Source: Phlegmacium glaucopus
Taxonomy: Eukaryota > Basidiomycota > Agaricomycetes > Agaricales > Cortinariaceae
Direction: 5' to 3'
Assembly: GCA_015039465.1 (NCBI GenBank)
Contig: MU130497.1
Coordinates: 1,003,126-1,057,288, forward strand
DNA length: 54,163 nt
Shown: positions 21,665 to 31,585 of the stretch, piece by piece
How the letters are laid out: each line of letters starts with the position of its first letter
Numbering within the stretch: the first letter of the stretch is position 1
The notes under the pieces: generated by a model
The model's database searches: none
Seen by the model: only the letters and a program-made list of their open reading frames with translations
What the model was told of the DNA's origin: nothing
Program-made: the position numbers and the translations under genes

Positions 21665-23344
21665 ATTATCCATACTACATGCAAAGGTTTAATACCGCAC
21701 ATCTCCACCATTTCATCAACCTCGATCACAGAGACGCTACTTATCGCAGGGGTGCTGCAACCAATCCTTCACATCGTCGACTTACCCTACTGTCCCTCGT
21801 CTTCAACCAAATGGATTTCTCTTCCGAGTCCTCTATCCTCACATTTCTCCCTCCTCTCTACTATGTGCTGGATAACAACTTCCTACGATGCATCGCCATG
21901 CTCGACGATTAGTTTCCTCTTCTTTTAGCTAGACATGACCGAGGAAGAATTCAGAAGCTTCGAGTGCTTGTACACCGGTTCCTGTAAAAAATTCAAATAG
22001 CCTATGTAAATATTATAATTCGTACTTCGAGGTGTCATCAAAACAAGTAAAACACGAAATTTATTCCAATAAATATGCATTCGATCCAGTTTTGTTAGAA
22101 AATTCGAACAAGCAGAAAAATGTATGGATAAAGAAGCCGAATGTGGACTATTCCTCGGATCCTCAAGATTTTGGATCCATTTCGGAATCTAATGGCATAC
22201 CATAGTGTTTTCCAGCTTCATCAAGCAATTCTATGTCATGTAAAAAATGACCATGGTCTGTTGACTCTGTTCCTTTAAACTGGATAACAATGTCATTCCG
22301 GATCCCTGGCTCAAACGAAAGGTGATCAGATTCAGAAGGACCAGGAATTGGATGGAGGGTTATATCATCAGTGGTGAGTGACGACTTGGATGAGGGGTTA
22401 AGTTGAATTATGGTTGATCCTAGAGTGATTATGAGAGGCACATCCACTTCTTTTCTGGAATGTTTGAGTTTCAGTATAAGACTTTGGCCAAATGCTGGGG
22501 CGACGAATGAGATTGATACCGCCAAGGCTAACTGGATTAGAATACGTGTTAGAGCCGTCAGCGTCCAGGAAAATGTATGTGAAAGAGTTCAACTTGGGTT
22601 GAATTTTTTTCGCGAATGTGATTAAATCATTATCGGTAGATTTGATAAATAGGGGATCACGGTGGATGGTGGGTAGACGGCCAGACCCACTCCGAGATAT
22701 CGAAGTCACCCATGGTAAATCACGAATTGAAGCCTGAATCCAGTCGACATCGGAATCAGAATCAGAATGACTGAAAATGATGAGGATGATGTTTTTGTTT
22801 CCTTTAAGAGCATGCGAGTAGATTTCAAGTGGTGAACTAGCATTAGATATGCTGAGATAGAGCCACTTTGACCGAGAGTACCTGCAATTGAAAAGAGTAT
22901 TGTCATCCCAAAATTGATTGAACCGTGACGGTTCAATCAATTTTGGGATGACAATACGTTCAACTGTCCCAATTCAGATCCACGTTTCAAACGGAATTCG
23001 GTACTACTACTAGTATCCTCGATCTCCTTTTCCATTCGTAGATGGATATCACCGATATCAGGGATCAGAGAATAATCTTTGATCTGTTTCCTCAATACAG
23101 TAGCTGATAGCGCTGCTGAATTTGGTTTTTCAACCCCTTCAAACAATTGGCCGACATATGACGCCCACAATCTCTGAATCTTTTTTCTTATATGACTTGA
23201 ATACGAACGATTGTTTTTGTCGAGGTCGGCCAACCTTTTTTCAGCTGCACGCATCTGGGGATTGAGTCTCTTCCAGCAATCGGCCCTCCACTCCCTCGTC
23301 AAGGCCGCCTTATCCAGGCCTCGGATGAGGGCAGTGTGTGACAT
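21665..23344 (-). pseudogene. Broken copy A of the 33.6-35.2 kb unit
   Basis: On the minus strand this is a paralogue of the C-terminal part of the 31.6-34.7 kb gene plus its 3' flank. Matching segments include LTREW-x-x-x-CWKRLNPQ, EKRLADLDK, IHLRMEKEIEDT, RYSRSKWLYLSIS and ITLHPIPGPSESDHLSFEPG. Two lesions kill the frame relative to copy B. One is a 30-bp foldback insertion making a perfect palindrome at 22897-22957. The other is an apparent 11-bp deletion near 22525-22535, which shifts NPVSLG out of frame. A new 5' end (MSHTALIRGLDK, ATG at 23344) precedes the homologous part. The family is unknown to me. The noncoding tail 21665-22162 also matches 34660-35230. Confidence 0.75.
22897..22957. 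repeat. 61-bp perfect palindrome (30-bp arms, 1-nt spacer)
   Basis: The left arm (22897-22926) begins GTATTGTCATCCCAAAATTG. The right arm (22928-22957) is its exact reverse complement. The single spacer base is G at 22927. Copy B (about 33910-33935) has only one arm, so the second arm was added by inverted duplication. Confidence 0.9.
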
Positions 23345-23892
23345 GGTGCTGATATGTAGCGTACGATTTGTAAGGACCGGACGACGCTGTAAAGATGGAT
23401 GATGGGTAAGATTAAGCAGCGGATTAAGGGACGATGGGTGATGCATTGATGGGTTGTTGCCGAAGGTCAAGTCGGCGCATATACTCTGCCTCCTTCATAA
23501 CCGCTGCTGGACGTGGCATCACACTTCTCGTTTCCACCCCGTTTTCATGTCCATATCTTGATTTCGAGGAGTCGTCGTCCCTCCTACTGCAGCCGCCGGA
23601 CGAATCCAGTATCTCGGCATCTACAGAGGGAACATTGAACGTTTGCCATATGGAAATAATAAGTATTAGATCAATATTAGATCATCAAATGACTATGTAC
23701 AGTGAAAACTCTCTTACTGTAGACTCGTAGGTATGTATGGGTTTTGAGGATATTCACTAACTTCAGGATATCTGGGAACTGAATCCATCTTAAGAAGAAA
23801 AAAAAACGCGGCTGTACTAGGCCGTACTGGTGTAAACCCTTGATGTCTAGATTTTCAACTTGTCGTCGCTGATTATCTTTCTCTTCGCCATC

Positions 23893-25217
23893 ATGTTAAA
23901 CCCACCTCTTTCTCTCCTCTCAGACGATCTGTTCGCTTACATCGTCGACCACGTAGCAAAGCTCCCATATTCGATTAAAAATCTCGATAATTTATCCCTT
24001 GCTGATAGGGCATTTACTCGGTTCTGTCAAACGTACATCTTCAAAGACCTCCACTTGGGCTACAGGTCGGGAACCAAGCACAGCATATCCAACAAGTTGG
24101 AAAAAATGAGAAAGATCTTGAACGACGACCCGTGGTTCGCCAACCGAGTACGCGTGGTTAACCTCACCGTCTCACACAAGCAAAATGGATGGATTTTCAA
24201 CGATCTTACCTTGATCAACATCGTCCAACTTCTCGCCAAATCTCTCATGCCGCCACATAAGCTCCACCTTTCCGGACTCGTACGTTCATTTACATTCGAA
24301 GACCCTGCACTTGTCGTAGGACGGCTCATGCAATCATTCTTTTCCGAAACGCTGACTGTCCTCCACCTTACCGATTGCAAGAATGTTCCATTAACTCTTT
24401 TCCTCATCTGCCCCAGGCTGAGAGAAGTACTTCTGGACGCCTTGGAAGCGACTGAGGATTACGATAAATACCCCGACAAGCAGTGTTCGGACCGAGACTT
24501 GCCAGCACTTGAATATCTGGACTACCGCAATTCGGAGAGCCTCGTCAAACAGATGATCACCCCACCGCCTAGGTTCCATATAACGGTGGTCGTTTGGTCA
24601 AAACTGCGCGTTCTGAAGCTATCTCCGCACGAGAAGGAAGAACTGGCCTGTTTGCAACCTATCCTCGATGTCGCTTGCAACACACTGGAGGAATTGCATC
24701 TCACTAAGCTACGAGTGGTCTGGGGGTGCGGTAGGTGTGGTCCTTTTCTATCGACATGAAGCGAATTTGAAGGGTTTCTCAACAAGCCGAACAACTCTCT
24801 CTCAGTGGCCTCGTGAACCTCAGAGATCTTTCATGCCTGCATGTCTTTGCGCTCTACGTCATCATCAAGTGTGATGTGCCAGAGTCCGCAGTTGTCCGCG
24901 ATATCAACCTCGTCCTCAGTACGATACCGACATCCAATCAGGTCACAAACCTCTCATTTGATTTTAGCATCTGCGGTGAGCATCCTTTTAGCGGATGTCT
25001 CGAGGAAGATTGGGTTGGAATATGCGACAAAGTCGTACGGATTTCTGCAGGGAAACCTCTCGAGTTGAATTTCGAAACGTCGGTGTGTCCGCCCAGATTT
25101 CAATACCCACCCCCCGGACAAGACGAACTGTACGAGCGCATCACGGAGAGGATGTCATCGCTTTCGGACCACCCAAATATTTATACCCGTTTTTGGCATC
25201 CTGATCAAGAGACATAA
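23893..25217 (+). CDS. F-box/LRR-type protein, unknown target
   Basis: Two exons (23893-24730 and 24787-25217) are joined by a 56-nt intron with donor GTAGGT. The frame closes at 422 residues. The N-terminus LSLLSDDLFAYIVDHVAKLP and LSLADRAFTRFCQTYIFKDL matches the Agaricomycete F-box-like pattern: a short F-box, then LS..NR.F...C..YIF. Several leucine-rich segments follow (LTVLHLTDCKNVPLTLFLIC, LPALEYLDYRN, LRVLKLS, LEELHLTKL). The protein is likely a substrate adaptor for an SCF ubiquitin ligase, inferred from the family alone. This family is highly expanded in mushrooms, so its specific role cannot be stated. The ATG at 23893 is the first in frame. Confidence 0.75.
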
Positions 25218-25842
25218 CCCCATTTCTTCTAACAGTTCCATTATCGGTATGATGATTCTCTGTGGGAATACACATCTTCGTTCGTATCTATACCGTAGGA
25301 AGTTCAGCTACACACCGCCTCCCTTACTTTTTCCCCTTCCCCTTCCCCTTTGCCTTGATGGCGGCGGGGCGAGCAGAGAACATGACTGGGCTCGTTTCCC
25401 CACAACAATGGATTTACGCCGCGGACTCGCCCTTGACCGGACCAGTATTTGCTGATGATGACGTTGGTCTCGAGGGTGACCTCGAGGATCTTGCTGACCT
25501 TGGCTTTGAGTCCTGAGCTGACACCGATTTTCGATCAAAAAGGCGTAGTGCGGAGGATGTTTTTGGTACATAGTTATAGGACGAGCAAGGATTCAGGAGT
25601 CCAATAACAAGTACAATCTTTCTGATGCTCCGTTGTGTTTATTAATTTTATGTTCTAGAATAAACTATGTCTCTCAAAGAAATTGGCCAGTGGATAATGT
25701 AAATTACACAAGGTTTGTATGCAACTGAGCCCGTATCGCCAGCCATGACACTTGAATAGCTTGAATAGTTGATAATCCTCATAATTGAGTGGTTGCAAAG
25801 GGATTTCCCACACGTAATTACCTTGCTGTAAAGCAAGGTTTC
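25218..25842. other. Intergenic with copied fragment (25370-25480)
   Basis: The GC-richer 25300-25510 stretch shares sequence, inverted, with 20130-20290. It may be a remnant of a host gene, since the minus-strand frames carry a GKGKGKGKK-like basic end. I could not identify the parent. The rest is AT-rich with no gene. Confidence 0.4.
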
Positions 25843-26090
25843 TCCCAGGCTCCTAAAACCAGCACGCTCGTATCGCTCGAAGGAGCTTCATCCGAAAGTG
25901 TGAACTGTTATCTTATTCCGCGATGAGCCTGAAAGGCTCATCTTAGGATATGATAACGGCAAGGCGGCAGAACCAATCTTAGGACTCATAACCTCACTTA
26001 CACAAACAAACCTGATTTCATCGATAACGCCATTCATCATCCTCACTCTAGATAGTGGGTTCAGCCGCGAAAATAATTTTCAACACCTTA

Positions 26091-26695
26091 CAGCCAAATG
26101 CAAAACCCTAGACAGTTTTTGAATTTCCCGCCCGTGCGCCCGTGTTTGTGTAAACATCTGCTTTTGGTAGCAATGACGCAAGCTGTGGAGTAACCCTTCG
26201 ACGGCACCAAGCTCCCTCCATCGCTTGTACACCGTGCATTGAGTTGAATCCACCGTTACTACTCTTGCATACCAACACTATGTCATAGTCTATGTTCTTG
26301 CCATCGACCCTGGCACCAATGAGTATAAAGAGATTCCAGAGATTCTCTAACAGGACTCCCAGTAGATTTCCAATTACATTTTATTCGATAAATAGCCCTT
26401 TCACCGATCCCTGTGGCTTGCTCAATCTGAGCTGGCTTCATCCCACGTAAGGACATGGTCAAGATAAGCTGCTTCTGCGCTTTTGGAATATAGTGATAGT
26501 TGCCCATAACAGAATAGACCGCCATTCTAACTACAATTACTGGTGGAGCAGCAGCCCCACCAATGCTCCACAGACACCTCGACTCATTGCCAAAAAGAGC
26601 AAATGACTTCCTGACTTACCAAAAGCAGTTGTTTATATAAACACGGGCGCACGGGCGGGAAATTCAAAAACTGTCTAGGGTTTTGCATTTGGCTG
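26091..26695. mobile_element. Tc1/mariner-like non-autonomous element, 605 bp, TA target site
   Basis: Terminal inverted repeats begin CAGCCAAATGCAAAACCCTA and are identical for the first 57 bp. Similarity continues to about 80 bp. The element is flanked on both sides by TA (26089-26090 and 26696-26697), the expected Tc1/mariner target duplication. The interior keeps a transposase N-terminal helix-turn-helix piece on the minus strand. Confidence 0.88.
26283..26525 (-). pseudogene. Tc1-like transposase N-terminal HTH fragment
   Basis: The frame encodes YIPKAQKQLILTMSLRGMKP and AQIEQATGIGERAIYRIKCN, then WKSTGSPVR. This is the pattern of the first helix-turn-helix of Tc1/mariner-type transposases in fungi: polar start, LRGM, then a recognition helix ending W..TGS. 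It stops after 80 residues with no DDE catalytic region, so it cannot catalyse transposition. Confidence 0.7.
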
Positions 26696-27069
26696 TAAAG
26701 TATTCTTTTTCGACCCACCCACCTGCTCCCTTCAGTGTTTGGTACAGCTAGTTTGAATTTCGGCATTCATCTGCCAAATAATTGAGTTGTCCAGACGCTC
26801 AGGACTTTCTCGGGCTCCTCACTTTCAGATTTTGATTTGAAAGCTTGGATCACGTGACCCATTGGTCAGCCAACTGGCCCTGGTCCCTAAGTGCGAATTT
26901 TCGTGCAAATCGCACCGCCCGTGAAAGCCCTCCGCAAAAAACAAGAAAATCTATATCAGATTATCCTGTCATTACAATTGACCCTCCAGTATAATTCTCT
27001 TCCAAATATCCATCATCCATACTTTCATTGGTGGAACAAACGCTATAGTTATCCTATCATCTTTTTTCA

Positions 27070-27566
27070 TCCTAATCCAACTTGCGATAGAGCGGCTGGC
27101 ATTTTAGGCCATCGGTGATCCCGGTGATCTCAAGTAAACCTAATTTTATGGTTCCAAGCATGAATACTACTACCCAAAAATTTGGCTCGAATTTGCAGCG
27201 GAAGGGCCATTGGAGATTTTCTGAAGACCTCGTGTATGGGTTTGAAGTATATTATACACAGTCAAGGAGTAAATTGTCCGTCAAGACTGCATGGTCTGGG
27301 AGAGTCGGATGATAATTAACCTGCTCAATGCTCATAGATCCATTTCTGGAGTATCTGTCACACGCAGACATTTCTTGTATGATGTATTTCATATGTAGTG
27401 TAAGGTCTTTATATTGAAAAAGAGTCAAGGCGGCTAATCGACGACTGCGATGAGCACAGCAAGCACTGAATCACTCGAGGATATGGAACCCTAAAGTTGG
27501 GTTTATTTCAGTTCACCGGGATCACCGACGCCCTAAAACGCCAGCCGTATCGCGAGTTGGAGCCCT
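27070..27566. mobile_element. MITE-like inverted-repeat element (~490 bp)
   Basis: Left CCAACTTGCGATA...CGGCTGGC.TTTTAGG...TCGGTGATCCCGGTGA (from about 27078) matches, in reverse complement, the right end near 27558-27476. Arms of about 70-80 bp are roughly 80% identical, with a short indel. There is no coding capacity inside. It is nested within the larger inverted-repeat element. Confidence 0.55.
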
Positions 27567-27675
27567 AAGGTTTGTTTGTTTGTCAAAATATTTGTATTAT
27601 GTTTGTACACTGTGATATAATACCGCTTTGAGATGAAGCTCCTTCGAGCGATACGAGTGCGCTGGTTTTAGGTAG

Positions 27676-28767
27676 GCTCAACCTAATCCCCTCTCACTCG
27701 TGAGAGGGGCTTATAACAAGGTACCGGTTTCATCAGGGCAGTGTCAAGTTTTCAGTAATGAATTTATACTGTTGAATCAAGTGACTTTTGAGGGCTACTT
27801 ATTAGACATATTATCATCTATAACATATTACCTATCCAAAAACCAATTTTTCTCATTTTTAGAGGTTGCTGGAGTGAAAAGAAATGGGATGGAAAACATG
27901 GTCTCATTTCATGCTAATTTTGTAGTCTTTCAAATGTTTGATCGCCTGAGTCACAGGTTGGTCACATCGGTCCGAGAAAGCGGCAGGCTCAAGCCCACCA
28001 GCACTGCACATATCTTCCTTCACGTCTCCTATGCCTCCTGGTCGGAAGCCTCGAGATGAGATGGTTGTTCAAGCTATAGGTATTTTTGCGAAGGATGCGA
28101 TGGTGTCACGGAATTATTACGTGCATTTTTTCGACGGCAGGGTGTGCTGAATGGGCTGGGAAGTTGTGGGGTTTTGGTTGAATTAAGCACGGGACCAAAA
28201 GGGTGTCTGTCAGCTGCAGGAGTTGTCTCTGAGTCCTCTGAATGCTCATACTGTAGCATACTGTCGAGCTCAAGGATAATTTTTGGGTTTGTCACGCTGA
28301 TAAGACTGGCAACTAAAAGTTTGTATTGAAATTTGATGAAGACTACAATTTGATATCTAATGAGTTGTGATGGTAGCACTGCCCTCCCATGTGACAGACT
28401 TTGTTACAAGACCGTCCACAAGTGGACGATCTTGGTACGAGACTAGGTTTTAGGAGCCTGTCCATAATCTCACCTAAAGTGATTGGCGGTCATGTGCGTC
28501 GGCAAAATCGGCAAAGAGACAAGGTGACCATGCAGACTCGCGTCCTAAGTCCAATTCCCAAATTCATTGGAAAACTCAGAAAACATTTACAGTAAATCGT
28601 TCAGACCCCACTGATACATCACTCAAATTAAAGGAGGGTCAACAGGAAATCGAGTGAATGCAAAATGGGCTTCTGATTAAAATTTGTAAAGCAGTACACT
28701 AAGAAAGTATGCAAAAACGCTAGTGGCAGGTGAGACGATAAAAAAGAAACTTCACAACATTCTTACC
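27676..28767. other. Intergenic, transposon-derived, small hairpins
   Basis: CCCCTCTCACTCGTGAGAGG (then GG) at about 27690-27711 is a perfect 10-bp hairpin. Frames at 27700-28059 (+) and 28379-28074 (-) have no recognisable features. No gene is supported. Confidence 0.4.
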
Positions 28768-29223
28768 TCAGCCAATATCTTTCGCTATAAACCAAGCGGG
28801 TTCCCCACCAAACCCCAACGCAACGACAATCTTTCTCATCTCCTCTATTTTATCGGGCGGTGGCAGGAACTGGTCATCACGACAGGTACATTTGACGATT
28901 GCCATGATGTACTTTGGTTTGCCTTTGCAACGCACAGGTAGGAAATCGGTCGTGGGTGAATCCCAGATACCATTGCATTGCTCAGCCAGCCCCGAGAAGT
29001 ATTGACCACAATGGATCTGTAAGCGGTGGAGGCGGTCATGATCGGCTAAATCCGGGGGTAAATTTTTCTTGAATTCAGCAAGTACGCGGTTTAGGTCAAT
29101 AGGGAAGCCCCACAAGGCGTGGTTGGGATAGCAAGAAAGCTGGGAGAGTAGCTTAGCGGGACGTCTGGTATATGTCGTGAGTGGCGTTGGTAAGTGCAGC
29201 GTCACGGTATAGATCACCATCAT
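28768..29223 (-). CDS. Hypothetical protein, 151 residues
   Basis: This is a single uninterrupted frame from an ATG at 29223. I do not recognise the family. Balanced composition, several Trp and Cys residues (QIHCGQYF, EQCNGIWDS, VKCTCRDDQF), and Pro-rich surface segments such as FKKNLPPDLADHDRLHRLQI make it look like a real soluble protein rather than chance. A second ATG follows directly at residue 2. It has no signal peptide and no membrane segment. It sits in a transposon-rich stretch, so it may be a fragment of a longer gene. Confidence 0.45.
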   Translation of the reverse strand: MMVIYTVTLHLPTPLTTYTRRPAKLLSQLSCYPNHALWGFPIDLNRVLAEFKKNLPPDLADHDRLHRLQIHCGQYFSGLAEQCNGIWDSPTTDFLPVRCKGKPKYIMAIVKCTCRDDQFLPPPDKIEEMRKIVVALGFGGEPAWFIAKDIG

Positions 29224-29822
29224 GTAACATACCCATTGAACGTGTACACGACGTAGACTGGAGTTGGAGGAGAAGAAGAATGGGGTTGCCAGACGTTAAT
29301 TATGGTCAGTCGACATTCAACAGCACGTGATTCATAGCACAGTCCCCTTTAGGGGCTCGTTCTTATAAGAACGCAAGACTTGCCGGTAACTTCCGTGATT
29401 GCACGTGTTGATGGTGATGGCCTTGTTTGCTGCGCGAAAACAATTTACTCACTGTTAATCCCTGGCCTCTTTAAGAAACTCAACGCTCATGAAGACGCTA
29501 TAAAAATACCAGTATAATTTCATTTGAAGGGACTTGTATATGCCACGCGGATTGATGGCCCTCACCCACAAGTCCTTTCAATCAGTATGATTATTCTGAA
29601 AGTGGCAATTCTCTTATATTTTCTTCTGACAGCCTTGTCCAGCGTGTTGAAGTCGCCTTCCCATTGTTACAATAAACGGGGACTGTTTTTACAACTTGTA
29701 GTTCATTTATAAACCTTCTATTGTATTCCTTCTTCTTGCCTTATTACCTCTTTGTTATCCTTTGTTCTCTGTCCGAACCGATACCTATTTAATCCCTCGA
29801 TGTGTGCCCACATATCTCAGTC

Positions 29823-30161
29823 ATGTCTCAAGAACCGCCCCCACCCCAGTATCACAGTTCGGAACATATTCTGGATGGAATTTCATTGGCATACTCTACA
29901 ATAAATAACCCACGAGGTCTGGAATGCCTTTGGAACTGTCCGTACTGGCAAACTTTCTCTGAGCTCTTATGCCCATATCAGGATGGAAAGTTCCTCATCT
30001 ATTCTCCATACACTCTGTGGATGCCGGCTTTAATCAAAAAGGAACAAGTGCTCAGGAAAGATTTTGAAGAATCTGGACTTGATTACGATGCGGCACCTGC
30101 TCGGATAACCAGGATGTCGCTCCGTACTTCTGCCCTCAAACTTCACACTTCTATTGTCTGA
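29823..30161 (+). CDS. Short hypothetical ORF running into a HIR1 fragment
   Basis: The ATG at 29823 starts MSQEPPPPQYHSSEHILDGI. The frame continues for about 105 residues of plausible protein sequence (Trp- and Pro-rich, with PRGLECLWNCPYW). Its last residues (about 30138 on) are antisense HIR1 sequence, so the original 3' end has been replaced. I read it as the truncated 5' part of an unknown gene. Confidence 0.35.
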   Translation: MSQEPPPPQYHSSEHILDGISLAYSTINNPRGLECLWNCPYWQTFSELLCPYQDGKFLIYSPYTLWMPALIKKEQVLRKDFEESGLDYDAAPARITRMSLRTSALKLHTSIV

Positions 30162-30470
30162 CTGAGTGGCAAGGAATTCTCCAACAGAGTCCCAACACAC
30201 ACCCTTGACGAAGCCTTGATGTAGATCGAGCTTGCGTAGACGTTCTGATATAAACACGTCAGCGAATGCAAACGGGAGGCACGGGGCATACCAAGTGTAA
30301 GCCCACACCAAACCCAAACCATGACTGCTGAGTCGAGGCCCACTGATGAAATGAATTGGTCGCCTTGGCGACTATGCAACGCCTGTGACATCTGAGAAAA
30401 GAATGAGTACAACAAGACCATAAGTTAGGCGACTGAACGCACGAACCACTACTACTGTGACCTCAGATTG
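30138..30470 (-). pseudogene. Copied fragment of HIR1 WD40 exons (same strand as HIR1)
   Basis: The minus-strand sequence matches about 19190-19520 of HIR1. It includes the coding segments FISSVGLDS-VVMVW and ERLRKLDLHQGFVKGVCWD plus the intervening introns, so it is a genomic (DNA-level) copy and not a retrocopy. Small indels are present. It has no start or end of the gene. Confidence 0.85.
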
Positions 30471-30652
30471 GCAGCGTGTTGATTTTGCAGGTGGAAAAGA
30501 GATAGCGGCAAATACCAACACAGCAACGAGAAACGGAACGCGAACGGGGTATCAGTGGTGCCGATAGTACCAGCAGCAGGAGTGGGATTGTGAAAACAGC
30601 CACCGCATCATGGGATAGGGATCGAGCTGAGGCAGGTCATATATTAATCTCG

Positions 30653-31135
30653 TAAGGTAGAAGCAATCCATACTCATCCAATGTCACATGACCAAGCATT
30701 ATAACGAGTGACAAATGAAACAAATCTATGCTACATTTACAAAAACACTGTTATTAAAAATGTGGCTCCGAGAAAATATTCCAAACTGCACTTGTTAAAT
30801 TATCCTGGAAACAGAATTTTGATATATGGGCTGTGCTAGTTGTAGTATATTAAAAGACCTCAGAGCACAATGGCAGGCACGTGATCAGAGAGACCCATCA
30901 GCTACGTGCAATGGGTCTCTCTGATCACGGTCTTTTAATATACTACAACTAGCACAGCCCATATATCAAAATTCTGTTTCCAGGATAATTTAACAAGTGC
31001 AGTTTGGAATATTTTCTCGGAGCCACATTTTTAATAACAGTGTTTTTGTAAATGTAGCATAGATTTGTTTCATTTGTCACTCGTTATAATGCTTGGTCAT
31101 GTGACATTGGATGAGTATGGATTGCTTCTACCTTA
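30653..31135. repeat. Large palindrome: perfect 207-bp inverted arms, 69-bp spacer
   Basis: The left arm 30653-30859 begins TAAGGTAGAAGCAATCCATA. The right arm 30929-31135 ends in its exact reverse complement, and I found no mismatch along the arms. The spacer holds a second inverted repeat (30880-30898 with 30911-30929, 19 bp, 12-nt loop) that abuts the right arm. No open frame of note is present. Confidence 0.92.
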
Positions 31136-31585
31136 TGTCTCCCTCTTCTTTTGCATGAAGGTACGATGACATTTTCTATTCATGGTGTGCTTTTCGATTG
31201 CAATGAAGCTTGTATCGATGGGCTTCTAGCATATCTTGGATCATGTATGTCTTTCCTTGTACGCCCGTTGCCCGCTTCCAAAACAACCCTTTACATAAAC
31301 TTCGTTCTTTTCATTTGTGAATTCCTTCCTTTCGATGTTCTCAGTCCCAGCTATGTGTTGATAGTAAATTGACCAAATTATACAGTGTATTTTGAATCGC
31401 TCATCCACACACTAATCACAGTCGTTATTACTTATAACTTGGTATGTCAATTTGATGTCATTCGTAATAAAAATAACATTCATTACAATAATAGATTGAC
31501 ATCGTAATTATCTCGAGGCCAACGCAAGGCTAACGTTCTCGCAAATCGAACAGGCCATTCCCCATCAAGAACTCCCGACAACATC

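Larger units (their letters stand above)
25843..27675. mobile_element. Composite inverted-repeat element with nested insertions
   Basis: Left end 25852-25892 (CCTAAAACCAGCACGCTCGT then ATCGCTCGAAGGAGCTTCATC) and right end 27632-27672 are reverse complements at 39 of 41 positions. The interior holds a TA-flanked Tc1/mariner-like element and a second inverted-repeat element. A further 15-bp inverted match to the left end (CAGGCTCCTAAAACC) lies at 28445-28459, so the original right end may be there. A target-site duplication is unclear. No intact transposase is visible, so the element is non-autonomous. Confidence 0.6.
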
